Positions 1 to 9,328 are shown, counted from the stretch's first letter. The stretch: 64,000 nt of DNA from Bin5 sp034428435 (GCA_034428435.1 DAOUHY010000349.1:1-64000), one strand, 5' to 3'. Program-made: numbers and translations. The notes: generated from the sequence alone by a model not told the origin.

Positions 1-2
1 TG

Positions 3-227
3 CGCTCCAACGGTGAGTCCAACTTTCGCGTCCTGGATGTCTGGTTCCAATATTTGAGGAACTGGCTCTACTATCTCTTCATCTGGCGCCCGCCAAAATC
101 AGCTGCAAAAGGCGATATTGCAGAGACTCCGGGGCAGTGCGGCACTTCCGCAGAGGAGACGAATTCGCCCGGTTTTCAAGAGCTATCCGGGTCAGGAGAA
201 CAGATACCGAAAGCCAGCTCCAGGTAA
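3..227 (+). CDS. C-terminal fragment of a CDS, possibly a GT2 glycosyltransferase
   Basis: An open frame enters from the left edge and stops at a TAA one base before the next ATG. The visible 74 residues start with RSNGESNFRVLDVWFQYLRN, then an aromatic, membrane-like stretch (WLYYLFIW), then a polar tail rich in Ser, Gly and Glu. A basic patch with GES followed by an amphipathic or membrane segment resembles the end of dolichyl-phosphate-mannose-synthase-like GT2 enzymes, and the next gene is a GT-C-like membrane protein. That would fit a lipid-linked sugar donor and user pair. The family assignment is an inference from a short tail; only the reading frame and stop are seen directly. Confidence 0.45.
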   Translation, partial: RSNGESNFRVLDVWFQYLRNWLYYLFIWRPPKSAAKGDIAETPGQCGTSAEETNSPGFQELSGSGEQIPKASSR

Positions 228-2618
228 ATGTCCCCGTCCCGTGAGACAGAGGAGGCGCCGCGCCGATTCGCTCCTGCTCTCTCTGTTGTTCGTCCCACGA
301 TTCGCCTTCTTTTGGCGCTTTACCTCCTTCTTGCCAGTCTGTTCAGTTTCGTAACCCCGCCATTCGAAGCCCCCGACGAAATCTGGCATTTTGCCTTTGT
401 TCACCATCTGGCGACGCAGCGGACGCTGCCGGTCGCGGAACCGAATACGACCGCCCTCTGGCGGCAGCAGGGCACGCAGGCGCCCGCCTACTACGCCGGC
501 GCGGGTCTGCTTACCGCACTGATCGATCAGTCCGACTTCCCTGAACTCTTCGCGCGTGCCAATCCCCACCGCGCCATCGGTAAACCCGACACCCCCATCA
601 ACCGCAACTATCTGATCCACCACCAACAGACGGACCGCTTCCCCTGGAGCCGGTCGGTTCTGGCACTGCACGTCGCCCGTCTCTTCTCAGTCTTCCTCGG
701 CGCGGTGACCGTCTACGCGGTCTACCGCACGCTTCACCTCTTTCTCCCCGCGCAGAGTGCCCTGCTCGGCGCAGCCTTTGCCGCCTTTCTGCCCCAATTT
801 ACCTTCATCAGCGCATCCGTCAGCAATGACAACGCCGTCAACGCAGCAGCCGCGCTCGTCCTGTGGCAACTGACGGAAATGCTGGTGGAAGGAGGATGGC
901 CGCAAAAAAGCCACCTGCTGAAACTCGGCGCCGCGCTCGGCCTGGCGCTGCTTTCCAAGCTGAGCGGGCTGGGCCTGGTCGGCGTCGCCGCGGCCGCTGT
1001 CCTGTGGCTGACCTGGCGGAGCCGCAACCTTCGCCCCATCTTTGACGCTGCCCTCTGGACGGCTGTTCCCGCCATCCTGCTCGCCGGCTGGTGGTACCTG
1101 CGCAACTGGCGGCTCTACGGCGACCCCCTGGCCTGGGATATGTGGGAAGCCAATATCCTGTTGCGGGTCATCCCGGCTGGTCCGTCGCAGATCCTGAGCG
1201 AGTTGGGAGGGCTGGAACGTTCCTTCTGGGGGCTGTTTGGCTGGCTCAACCTGCCCTACCCAGCCTGGGTCTACCTGGCTATGCGTGTCGTCGCCGTCTT
1301 CGTTGCGCTTGGGCTGCTGTTGCATCTCGCCCGGACAACGCGTTCCGGCGGCGCCCGCCTCGCCTCCCGCGTGCCTCACGCCTTCCTTCTGCTCTGGCTG
1401 CTCGTTCTTACCATCTCCTGGCTGCGTTTCATGCGGGTGGCGCCGGCCGCCCAGGGACGTTACTTCTTTGCCGCGCTGCCCGCTCTGGCCCTGCTGTGGG
1501 CCCTGGGCTGGACGGGATGGGAAAGCAGAATCGGACACAGAATCGGCCGTAATGTCGGTCATAGTATCGGCTGGAGTGTCACCTCTGCCCTCGGACTGCT
1601 CACGCTGGCCACACCTTTTCTCCTCATCCGCCCCGCCTACACGCCACCACCGATGTCAGTTCCTGACAGCAGTTCGAACACTGCTGTCTCTCCGACGCCC
1701 CACGCCCTCTATCTCGCCGGAAACTCCGAGATTCAGTTGCAACATGCGACCGCATCGTATGACGCGCAACAGGGTCGGACTGGCGAACAAGATCCTCAAC
1801 TGCCGACCGTATTCCCCGGTGACGAAGTCCAGGTGGATCTGGCGTTCATGACCAACGCCCCGCTGGCCGCTGACTGGTCCCTCTTCATTCATCTCGTGGA
1901 CGGCACCGGTCTGACCGTCGCCCAACTGGACTCGATGCCCGGCGGCGGGCTGCGCCCGACCAGTGGCTGGCTGCCTGACCGCCTTCTTCTCGACAGTTAT
2001 ACCGTTGCGATTCCTGAGACGGCCCATACGCCGAATCGGGCCAGCTGGCAGATTGGCTTCTACGATCACCGCAGCGGCGAACGTCTGCCCCAACTCGACG
2101 GCGGCACAAGCTATACGTTCGGCGAGGTGATCATCTGCCCCGCCGGGTTCACCGTTTCGGACTGCCAGCCCGGCGGCAAGGCCGACACTTCCCAGGACGG
2201 CCGCCCCAGCATTCCAACCCCGGTGCACGTGCAGTTTGCCGACAACATTACCCTCGCCGGTTACAGCTTCAACAGCCGTACCCCGGTTCCCGGTGAGGAG
2301 ATGACCGTTACCCTGTACTGGACCGCAAACGGGCCGGTTGCTGAACCGTATACCGTCTTCGCGCACCTGCTGACAGACAGCTTCGACATGTTCGGCGGCG
2401 CCGACCTGCAACCGTCGCCTTCAACGGAAGCCTGGGTCGCTGGCGAGACCGTCGCAACTGTGCACACGTTCATCGTCCCGCCGAACGCACCCCCAGGACT
2501 CTATCAGATCGAGATCGGCCTGTACACCCGCCCCGATTTTCGCCGCCTGCGCGTGCTCGACAGGATCGACCCGGCGCAAGAGGACCGGCTGCTGCTCGGC
2601 CCTCTCCGCATCGAGTGA
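228..2618 (+). CDS. Large multi-TM GT-C-like glycosyltransferase (PMT/DUF2142-like)
   Basis: A 796-residue integral membrane protein. After a basic N-terminus there is one hydrophobic segment (about 24-45), then FEAPDEIWHFAFVHHL, which matches the acidic PDE..H motif in the first external loop of GT-C enzymes such as ArnT/PMT and DUF2142 proteins. Further hydrophobic segments fill roughly residues 150-480. The last 300 residues are soluble and beta-rich, with two similar modules (FPGDEVQVDLAFMTN and PVPGEEMTVTLYWTAN) that look like jelly-roll or Ig-like domains. It probably transfers a sugar from a polyprenyl-phosphate donor outside the membrane; acceptor unknown. The ATG follows the upstream stop directly and has an AGG six bases before it, suggesting translational coupling with the GT2-like fragment. 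Confidence 0.75.
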   Translation: MSPSRETEEAPRRFAPALSVVRPTIRLLLALYLLLASLFSFVTPPFEAPDEIWHFAFVHHLATQRTLPVAEPNTTALWRQQGTQAPAYYAGAGLLTALIDQSDFPELFARANPHRAIGKPDTPINRNYLIHHQQTDRFPWSRSVLALHVARLFSVFLGAVTVYAVYRTLHLFLPAQSALLGAAFAAFLPQFTFISASVSNDNAVNAAAALVLWQLTEMLVEGGWPQKSHLLKLGAALGLALLSKLSGLGLVGVAAAAVLWLTWRSRNLRPIFDAALWTAVPAILLAGWWYLRNWRLYGDPLAWDMWEANILLRVIPAGPSQILSELGGLERSFWGLFGWLNLPYPAWVYLAMRVVAVFVALGLLLHLARTTRSGGARLASRVPHAFLLLWLLVLTISWLRFMRVAPAAQGRYFFAALPALALLWALGWTGWESRIGHRIGRNVGHSIGWSVTSALGLLTLATPFLLIRPAYTPPPMSVPDSSSNTAVSPTPHALYLAGNSEIQLQHATASYDAQQGRTGEQDPQLPTVFPGDEVQVDLAFMTNAPLAADWSLFIHLVDGTGLTVAQLDSMPGGGLRPTSGWLPDRLLLDSYTVAIPETAHTPNRASWQIGFYDHRSGERLPQLDGGTSYTFGEVIICPAGFTVSDCQPGGKADTSQDGRPSIPTPVHVQFADNITLAGYSFNSRTPVPGEEMTVTLYWTANGPVAEPYTVFAHLLTDSFDMFGGADLQPSPSTEAWVAGETVATVHTFIVPPNAPPGLYQIEIGLYTRPDFRRLRVLDRIDPAQEDRLLLGPLRIE

Positions 2619-2643
2619 GCGCCTCAGCTGTTACCAATACCCG

Positions 2644-3088
2644 GGGTCCATCCCAGATTTGGGGTGGGAACAGTCTGGCGGGGAATCAGTGCCAGCGGTG
2701 GCTGGAACCGTTTACCGACTTTTGGCGAGACGCAGTGCGTGTGCCTGGCCTGGCTGAACGGTGGCGTTCGTTAGTCAGAGGTGCGAGGGCGGGCACGAGG
2801 CCGGCGCCTCCGGGGATCTAATGGGACTGGCGGGACGTGGCTTGGCCAGACACCTTCGATTGGGCACCTGTCACCAATATCGACACTTGGTCGACCAGGC
2901 ATGTTGTAGGAGAGGGGGCGTTGCGGGGGCGGAGCCCCCGCACAAGGGAGGGCCGAATAGGCCCGACCGCCCAGAAAAGCGAAGAGAGAGAACTGTAGTT
3001 CCGCTGACTCAGAGTTGATCGCGGGATGGTTGCGGCTTCGATGCTACCCAAGGTATAGGAAACTTCGCCCCCATTTTGGAATGCACCG
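2644..3088 (+). mobile_element. MITE-like dispersed repeat, copy 1 (A to B orientation)
   Basis: A 445-bp non-coding element. The left terminus GGGTCCATCCCAGATTTGGG and the right terminus CCCCATTTTGGAATGCACC form imperfect terminal inverted repeats. It is flanked by an exact 9-bp direct repeat, caatacccg (2635-2643 and 3089-3097), the signature of a transposition target duplication. Near the right end are two adjacent hairpins: gcgggggc-gga-gcccccgc (8-bp stem) and gggcc-gaata-ggccc. The same sequence recurs near 6.5, 12.5, 50.5 and 59.1 kb. No transposase is encoded, so movement would need a helper in trans. The right end lies 39 bp before a candidate -10 box for the small membrane gene at 3220. 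Confidence 0.8.
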
Positions 3089-3103
3089 CAATACCCGGGT
3101 GCC

Positions 3104-3132
3104 TTGATTCACAGACCAATTTCGACTATGAT
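3104..3132 (+). promoter_or_regulatory. Candidate promoter for the 43-residue membrane protein
   Basis: TTGATT (3104-3109), a 17-base spacer and TATGAT (3127-3132) form a plausible sigma-70 type promoter. It begins seven bases after the flanking direct repeat of the element copy that ends at 3088. Assigned by eye; strength moderate. Confidence 0.5.
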
Positions 3133-3219
3133 TCATCTGGTACGCAGGCCTCATTCCAATTCTCGATGAAAGTGTACATCTCTCCCATTACTTGAATTTC
3201 GGCCTGAAAGGGACAACGC

Positions 3220-3351
3220 ATGAGCCGTAGACGGGGCAGACGCCGCCGCTTGAGCCGCAACGAAAAGATATTCTACTTTCTCAGCCTGCTGATTGCGCTC
3301 AGCATGGTGTTGAGCCTGGTCTACGTGGCGATTACACCCGCCGGTCCTTAG
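3220..3351 (+). CDS. Small single-TM protein (43 residues), unknown function
   Basis: The ATG is preceded by a good ribosome-binding site (AAAGGGA about seven bases upstream). The product begins with a very basic stretch, MSRRRGRRRRLSRNEK, followed by one strong transmembrane segment (IFYFLSLLIALSMVLSLVYV) and the short tail AITPAGP. The positive N-terminus predicts N-in topology with a tiny external tail. It is too short for most gene callers, yet it has its own candidate promoter, start and stop, and sits alone between the repeat and the EamA gene. Function unknown; possibilities include a regulatory membrane peptide or a subunit of a larger complex. Confidence 0.6.
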   Translation: MSRRRGRRRRLSRNEKIFYFLSLLIALSMVLSLVYVAITPAGP

Positions 3352-3418
3352 AACGGCCAACAGATCTCCACGCCCGGAAGCGCAGGTTACACGCCCGCGC
3401 TCAGTCTGGACCAATCCC

Positions 3419-4336
3419 GTGACAGTCGAAGAACGCCGTGGGCTGGCCCTGGTAGCGATCGCCGTTCTCTTCTTCAGCACCAGCCCCGTGCTGGTCCGTT
3501 GGGCCGCCCGCTCGGTATCCTCCTTCGAGATCGCAGCCGGTCGTCTCCTGGTCGCCGGTATCGTCGTGTCAGTTGCGGTCTTGATTCGCAGCCGCGGCCT
3601 CTGGGCCGCCCCCAATTGGCGCGGCCTCCTCGCGTCCGGCTGGCCCCGTCTGGTCCTCGTCGGGCTGGTCGCTGCTCTCCACTTCTTTTTCTACGCCTAC
3701 TCCCTCGAATTTACGACGATCACCAATAGCCTCGCGATCATGTACACTGCTCCCATCTGGGTCGCCCTGCTTTCCCGCTTCTGGCTCCGGGAACCGCTGT
3801 CGAAGCGCAAATGGTTGGGCATCCTCGTAGCTGTCTTGGGCGTGGCCGTTCTCTCCGGGTTCGAGCCGGTACTGGCGCTCGTTCGTCAAGGCGGCAGCGC
3901 ATCGTACAACTTCACTTCCCGCATGTTGATCGGTGATCTGCTTGCATTGGGCAGCGCCATCACATACGCCGTCTACAGCATAGCCGGCCGCAGCCAGCGC
4001 GAACGGTTTCCTCTGCTGGTGTATGCCGGCGCAGTCTACATGCTGGCTGCCCTCTGGCTGCTTCCAGCCGCGGCCGCGTCTCATACCCCCGGCAGCTTCA
4101 ACTGGCCCGCCGTTGCCAGCATAGTCGGCCTGGGCGTCTTCCCCCTGGCTTGCGGCCATACTCTCTACAACGCGGCGCTCCGGCGAGTGAACGCCACCTA
4201 TGTCAATCTCATCGCCACGCAGGAAGTGCTGGGCGGCGTCCTCCTGGGCGCGCTCCTGTTGCGCGAGATCCCTTCATTCAACGGCATCATCGGCGGACTG
4301 ATCACCATCGGCGGAATCCTCATGGTACTCCTGTAG
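3419..4336 (+). CDS. EamA/DMT-family drug/metabolite transporter
   Basis: A 305-residue protein with about ten hydrophobic segments and an internal two-fold repeat, as in the EamA (DUF6) family of the drug/metabolite transporter superfamily. The first half opens with LVAIAVLFFSTSPVLVRWA, and the second EamA unit begins near residue 178 with LIGDLLALGSAITYAVYSIAGR. It ends in the usual glycine-rich helix (GIIGGLITIGGILMVLL). Family members export or import small metabolites, amino acids or nucleotide sugars; the substrate cannot be told here. The start is GTG. It lies 67 bases after the small membrane gene and about 90 bases before the decarboxylase, in the same direction. Confidence 0.88.
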   Translation: MTVEERRGLALVAIAVLFFSTSPVLVRWAARSVSSFEIAAGRLLVAGIVVSVAVLIRSRGLWAAPNWRGLLASGWPRLVLVGLVAALHFFFYAYSLEFTTITNSLAIMYTAPIWVALLSRFWLREPLSKRKWLGILVAVLGVAVLSGFEPVLALVRQGGSASYNFTSRMLIGDLLALGSAITYAVYSIAGRSQRERFPLLVYAGAVYMLAALWLLPAAAASHTPGSFNWPAVASIVGLGVFPLACGHTLYNAALRRVNATYVNLIATQEVLGGVLLGALLLREIPSFNGIIGGLITIGGILMVLL

Positions 4337-4428
4337 TTTCTGCCTGTTGCCGTTCTCAGTCTGTCAAATCGCCATGAGAAACAATATTGGCCGCCGCCGA
4401 AATCTATCTGAACCCAAAGGTTCCTGCC

Positions 4429-5754
4429 ATGTATCGCGACCGTCTCTCGCTCTTCCCCGACACCGTTGCGCTGCGCCCCGACAAGAGTGGCCAACCTTCG
4501 CTCCATGTTGGCGGCCGTGACCTGAACGAACTGGCCGCCGAATTCGGCACACCCCTCTATGTCTATGATCAGCAGACCATCGACAGCGCAGTTCAGGCCT
4601 ATCAGGATGCCCTCAGTCGCCACTATCCCGGCCCCACCGGCATCACCTACGCCGGCAAAGCATCTCTGAATCTGGCCATGGCCCGCCTGATGGGGGCCCA
4701 TGGCCTGCTTGTGGATTGCACCGGCGTCGGCGAGATGCACATCGCGCGCACTGCCGGTGTCCCCCGCGCCCAGATTCTGATGCACGGCGTGAACAAGAGC
4801 TGGGCGGATCTGCAGGCCGGACTCGCCCAGGCCGGCACGCTCGTCGTCGATAACCTGCCGGAGTCAGAGCGCATCGCCCAGCTGGTCCATGCCCGCGGCA
4901 CTACGCCAGCCCTCTGGTTGCGGGTACGCCCTGGTTACGCCGTCGACACACATCAATTCCGCCAAACAGGTCAGCATGACAGCAAATTCGGGATGGACGC
5001 CGACGAGTGTATCGACGCAGTGGCTTTCTGCCAGCGAAATCAGCTGCCCGTGACCGGGCTGCACTTCCACCAGGGGTCGCACTTTCACGCGGCCGAGCAG
5101 GTCCTGCCCGCGCTGGATGTGGTGTGCGGCCTGATCGGCCGCCTGCAAAAGGAACGCAACTGGTGGCCCCAGGCGCTCAGCCCCGGCGGCGGCTGGGGCG
5201 TCGCCTACCACGAAGCTGATCTCCCCCACCAATCTATCGAGGACTACGTCGCGACGGTCGCGGCGGCTCTCGCGGAGAGCTTGTCCTCCTATTCTCTGCC
5301 CTTGCCCCGTCTGCAGGTGGAGCCGGGGCGCAGCCTTGTCGCTCGCGCCGGCGTTGCCATCTATCAGGTAGGTACCGTCAAACGTGCGGGGGGGCGGCGC
5401 TGGTTACTGCTCGATGGCGGAATGGCGGACAACATTCGCCCGGCCCTCTATCAGGCGCGCTACTCTGCCCTGCCGGTCGCCGACCCGCTGAACAGACCGC
5501 CGACCCCTGAAAACGCCTGGCTGGCCGGCCCATACTGCGAGAGCGGTGATCTCCTGATCGAGGACCTGCCGTTGCCGGAGATCGAAACCGGAGAACTGCT
5601 GGCCGTACCGGTCAGCGGCGCCTACCAGTTGATGATGGCAAGCAATTACAACGGGGCGTTGCGTCCCGCTGTCGTCATGCTCCGCGACGGCGTCGTGCAA
5701 CTGGCGCAGCGCCGCGAAACGGTCGATGATCTCCTGCTTCGAGATATAGTCTAG
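4429..5754 (+). CDS. lysA: Diaminopimelate decarboxylase (PLP, fold III)
   Basis: Catalyses the last step of lysine synthesis, meso-diaminopimelate to lysine and CO2. Seen: PLP-lysine motif TYAGKASL (Lys about residue 77), HFHQGSHF, the phosphate-binding glycine loop PGGGWGV, LQVEPGRSLV, and the dimer-contributed catalytic cysteine motif AGPYCESGD near the C-terminus. Length about 441 residues, normal for the family. The frame is open from a TTG at 4387, but the ATG at 4429 has AAAGG eight bases upstream and gives the usual N-terminus, so it is preferred. A related carboxynorspermidine or arginine decarboxylase is possible but fits the motifs less well. Confidence 0.85.
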   Translation: MYRDRLSLFPDTVALRPDKSGQPSLHVGGRDLNELAAEFGTPLYVYDQQTIDSAVQAYQDALSRHYPGPTGITYAGKASLNLAMARLMGAHGLLVDCTGVGEMHIARTAGVPRAQILMHGVNKSWADLQAGLAQAGTLVVDNLPESERIAQLVHARGTTPALWLRVRPGYAVDTHQFRQTGQHDSKFGMDADECIDAVAFCQRNQLPVTGLHFHQGSHFHAAEQVLPALDVVCGLIGRLQKERNWWPQALSPGGGWGVAYHEADLPHQSIEDYVATVAAALAESLSSYSLPLPRLQVEPGRSLVARAGVAIYQVGTVKRAGGRRWLLLDGGMADNIRPALYQARYSALPVADPLNRPPTPENAWLAGPYCESGDLLIEDLPLPEIETGELLAVPVSGAYQLMMASNYNGALRPAVVMLRDGVVQLAQRRETVDDLLLRDIV

Positions 5755-5786
5755 TAGGCTGAAGAGGAAAAAAAGAGAACGCGCTT

Positions 5787-6125
5787 CTATCCGAGAGGAG
5801 GTTCTTCCGGCTGTCCGACGAGCAGCTGACGCACTACGTCATCAATGCGTCGTTTGTAGCGTAGCAGCTCCCGCCTACACTCCATCTCCGCTGAGTTCTG
5901 CGGCTTGAAAGATCGCAGCGTCTCCTCCAATTCCCAATCGATCTGCACGCGGATCCGATTGATGACCCGTCCCCGCAGATACTCCCGCATCTCCTGCGCA
6001 ATCACCGTGTCGTAATGCAGCAAGTCATCATGCAGATCGACCAGTCGATCCGAGCCGATGGCAGGGATCGGCAGCGACCGCAGCGTTTCCCAGGCTCTGT
6101 TCAGTTTTCGACGATTTACACTCAT
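5787..6125 (-). CDS. Small hypothetical protein, helical and charged
   Basis: About 112 residues from the ATG at 6125 (a GTG at 6158 would add 11). The sequence is highly charged and predicted helical: WETLRSLP, then a Glu/Arg-rich stretch (REYLRGRVINRIRVQIDWELEETLRSF) and RRELLRYKRRIDDVVRQLLV. No signal peptide, membrane segment or known motif is visible. It runs convergently with the decarboxylase gene, 32 bases away. Coding is supported by its length and a sensible amino-acid composition; no function can be assigned. Confidence 0.5.
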   Translation of the reverse strand: MSVNRRKLNRAWETLRSLPIPAIGSDRLVDLHDDLLHYDTVIAQEMREYLRGRVINRIRVQIDWELEETLRSFKPQNSAEMECRRELLRYKRRIDDVVRQLLVGQPEEPPLG

Positions 6126-6489
6126 GCCAGGTCCAAATGACGCGCCACAGTTGGGCACAGTTGCAGCGTCAGTTCTGAAGTGGGGATGGAGGTTTTCCGA
6201 TACACGTCTGAAGTTGCTGAGATCTGTAGTCCGAATGAGGAGACCTGAATCGCGCGAGGATTATAGTCGCTGATGCCTTCAAAAGACAAGAATCGGATAG
6301 CGAAAGAATTCGACTTGCGGGCGCAATGACCGATTCCAGTCCGCTTGGCCTCTGCGCTGAGTGCACCGCAACCGCGGTCGCCTTCGTCCGAGTAAGGAAG
6401 TCGCATCGGTCAGGATCAGATCGACCGGGCCGCAGCCACTTCGCCACGCAGCCTAAGGCGAACCAAGGGGTCTCTCACGCCTCACTTCT
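6126..6489. other. Intergenic region, no gene recognised
   Basis: About 360 bases between the small minus-strand gene and the degenerate repeat copy 2. Several short frames are open but none has convincing codon bias, a start signal or a recognisable product. No RNA gene seen. Confidence 0.4.
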
Positions 6490-6795
6490 TTCCACTCTCT
6501 CCTCGTCTTTGGGCGGTCGGGCCTTCGGCCCTCCCTTGTGCAGGGGGATTCCCCCCGCAACGCCCCCCTGGCACCAGCCTGCGCCGCCTTTGCGTCGCGA
6601 CGCCGGCGCCGTCCCCATGCCGCCGGTCGCTCACCCGCGTCATGCCGCCAAACCTGCCCCCTCCCACACGCACCGGTAGGGGCAGGCCTTGTGCCCGCCC
6701 TGTGCCCTGCTAAGAGCCGGACCACACTATCGCCCATCGCCGCCGCGCATTCCTCCCCGCCTGACCCTTTTTGCCCCAAAACTGGGACGCATCCC
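6490..6795 (-). mobile_element. MITE-like dispersed repeat, copy 2 (degenerate, B to A)
   Basis: A diverged and probably left-truncated copy. The conserved core ctttgggcggtcgggcc with its hairpins (gggccttcggccc, and a decayed gggggattcccccc) begins near 6510. The promoter-proximal terminus CCCCAAAACTGGGACGCATC ends at about 6795 and matches the A-end inverted repeat of the other copies. No left inverted repeat or flanking direct repeat is visible. It ends 15 bp before the -35 box of recA. Confidence 0.6.
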
Positions 6796-6809
6796 GCCGC
6801 GAAGTCACT

Positions 6810-6839
6810 TTGACAAAAACTGAACGCATGTTCTATAAT
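6810..6839 (+). promoter_or_regulatory. recA promoter with embedded LexA (SOS) box
   Basis: TTGACA (6810-6815), an 18-base spacer and TATAAT (6834-6839). GAACGCATGTTC (6822-6833) fills the downstream part of the spacer and is an exact GAAC-N4-GTTC dyad, the Gram-positive type LexA/DinR operator known from Bacillus, Actinobacteria and Chloroflexota. LexA binding here would block RNA polymerase directly. Confidence 0.85.
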
Positions 6840-6940
6840 GAGTGCAGTCAGTACTCTTGGGAATCAGCCCGGCGCCAACACCCAGAATAGGCGCGCAAAA
6901 TGGGACAGAGGATGCCGATAACAGACCGTAGGGGAGAACG

Positions 6941-8044
<1,104 letters not shown>

Positions 8045-8141
8045 CCCGTCCGGGGCCGAGGTCGTCCGGGAGATACAAGCCCCAAGTGTGAGGTGTGGGA
8101 AAGGGCGGCCGCCGTTGCGCCAGCACAGCGGCTGGTGGTAA

Positions 8142-8167
8142 ACTCGTCGCAGATAGCTGCGACGAGT
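8142..8167. other. Perfect 11-bp inverted repeat with tetraloop
   Basis: ACTCGTCGCAG (8142-8152), loop ATAG, then CTGCGACGAGT (8157-8167). The stem is perfect. It stands between recA and the Uma2 gene, ending 32 bases before the latter's ATG. No T-tract follows on either strand, so it is not a classical terminator; it could be an mRNA processing/stabilising hairpin or an operator. Confidence 0.6.
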
Positions 8168-8199
8168 GCTGAAGACTGTGCTGACGAAGAGGAGAGAGC

Positions 8200-9192
8200 A
8201 TGGCCCGCAAAGAGATTGTGCATAACATTCGTCAGAAACCGGCTGAGACTGCCCAAGGGAATGGCGCAACGTTGACCGACGGACCGGTAGACAGCGGCGC
8301 ACTTTCTGAAATTGAGCGCGTCAAAAACCGGGCTCCCGCCCATGGCCTCCGCGTCACCCTGGAAGAGTACTGGGAAAAGTGGTATGAGCGGCCTCACCAG
8401 CATATCGACGTCAGCTACGAATGGAATAACGGTATTCTGGAGGCCAAACCCTTGCCCAACTTTGCCCAGACCGAACAGTATCGCTGGTTCTTTCGCCTCC
8501 TGAGCTGCTATCTCGAAGTGAATCCCATCGCAAAGATACTATGCTTGGAAACCGGCACCTACATGTCGGTCCGAGATGAAAGTCTGCCGTCGGGGAAGTG
8601 GGAAGTGGTATTCAAGCCAGACATCGGCATCATCCTGGACGACAATCCGGCGCCCTGGGGCGCGGATGATCAACGCTCCTACATCGGGGTCTGCGACATG
8701 ATCGTGGAGGAGCTTTCCGATTCGACATCGGCAGAAGTGAAGCGGGATACCGAAGAAAAAAAGGAGGGGTATGCTCGCGCTGGGGTTCGAGAGTACTTCA
8801 TACTTGACCCCAAGGATGGGCATATGCACTTCTACCGGCTTGGCATCGCGGGGGACTATGAAGAGATCGAGCCGGGCGAGGAAGGTGTGATCTATTCTCA
8901 GGTGTTGCCCGGCTTCCGGTTCCGCCGTGAGGATCTGCTGCGAGAGCCTCTACTGGTAGAACTGGCCCGGGATGATGTGTATGCGGACTACGTCATTCCC
9001 GAACTGCAAGTCGCTGAGACCCGAGTCGAAAAGGCGGAAGAACGCGCTGACATCGAAGCACGGCGCGCCGACATCGAAGCACAGCGCGCCGACGCTGAGA
9101 CACAGCGCGCCGACGCCGAAGCGGCCGCCCGGCACGCTGCCGAAGAACAGGTGCAAGCACTGAAAGCCGAACTGGCCCGTCGACGCCATTGA
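8200..9192 (+). CDS. Uma2-family (DUF820) PD-(D/E)XK nuclease-like protein with coiled-coil tail
   Basis: 330 residues. The central part matches the Uma2 family (restriction-endonuclease-like fold, function mostly unknown): FKPDIGIILDD, then MIVEELSDSTSAEVKRDTEEKKEGYARAGVREYFILDP, which contains the acidic, Glu and Lys residues expected of the PD-(D/E)XK core (motifs given in family order). The tail from about residue 270 is a charged coiled coil made of four exact 7-residue repeats of the type RADIEAQ. The first 60 residues are a low-complexity leader. Uma2 genes are greatly expanded in Cyanobacteria and Chloroflexota; none has a settled role. ATG start with AGGAGAG upstream. The perfect hairpin at 8142-8167 precedes it. 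Confidence 0.85.
   Translation: MARKEIVHNIRQKPAETAQGNGATLTDGPVDSGALSEIERVKNRAPAHGLRVTLEEYWEKWYERPHQHIDVSYEWNNGILEAKPLPNFAQTEQYRWFFRLLSCYLEVNPIAKILCLETGTYMSVRDESLPSGKWEVVFKPDIGIILDDNPAPWGADDQRSYIGVCDMIVEELSDSTSAEVKRDTEEKKEGYARAGVREYFILDPKDGHMHFYRLGIAGDYEEIEPGEEGVIYSQVLPGFRFRREDLLREPLLVELARDDVYADYVIPELQVAETRVEKAEERADIEARRADIEAQRADAETQRADAEAAARHAAEEQVQALKAELARRRH
9043..9126 (+). repeat. Four tandem 21-bp repeats encoding heptads
   Basis: Units at 9043, 9064, 9085 and 9106, consensus beginning cgcgccgacatcgaagcaca. Each encodes one heptad (RADIEAR, RADIEAQ, RADAETQ, RADAEAA) of the Uma2 coiled-coil tail. In-frame unit gain or loss would lengthen or shorten the coil. Confidence 0.85.
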
Positions 9193-9252
9193 CGCACCTG
9201 AATTCGGTTCTTTGCAGTTTGGGCTGCGCCCTTTTGAAGAAACTGCATTGAC

Positions 9253-9291
9253 AAAGCAGAAGGAATGCGATAGCGTTTTTTCTGCTTTTTT
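9253..9291 (+). terminator. Probable intrinsic terminator after the Uma2 gene
   Basis: aaagcagaa (9253-9261) pairs with ttctgcttt (9280-9288), with an 18-base loop, followed by more T residues. Position 60 bases after the Uma2 stop fits termination before tgt. Confidence 0.5.
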
Positions 9292-9328
9292 GTTGCCAAA
9301 AATTTTGCCAGCCTGATTCGAGACCGAT

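Noticed and set aside
2615..3051. Open frames of 68-85 codons across element copy 1, with similar ones in copies 3-5 (shared peptides such as QYWGGNSLAGNQCQ and AGTRPAPTGI)
   Set aside because: They arise from the GC-rich repeat itself, run out across the terminal repeats into unrelated flanks, exist in several frames at once, and are broken by a stop in copy 5. No start signals. Likely to be mis-annotated as conserved hypothetical proteins.
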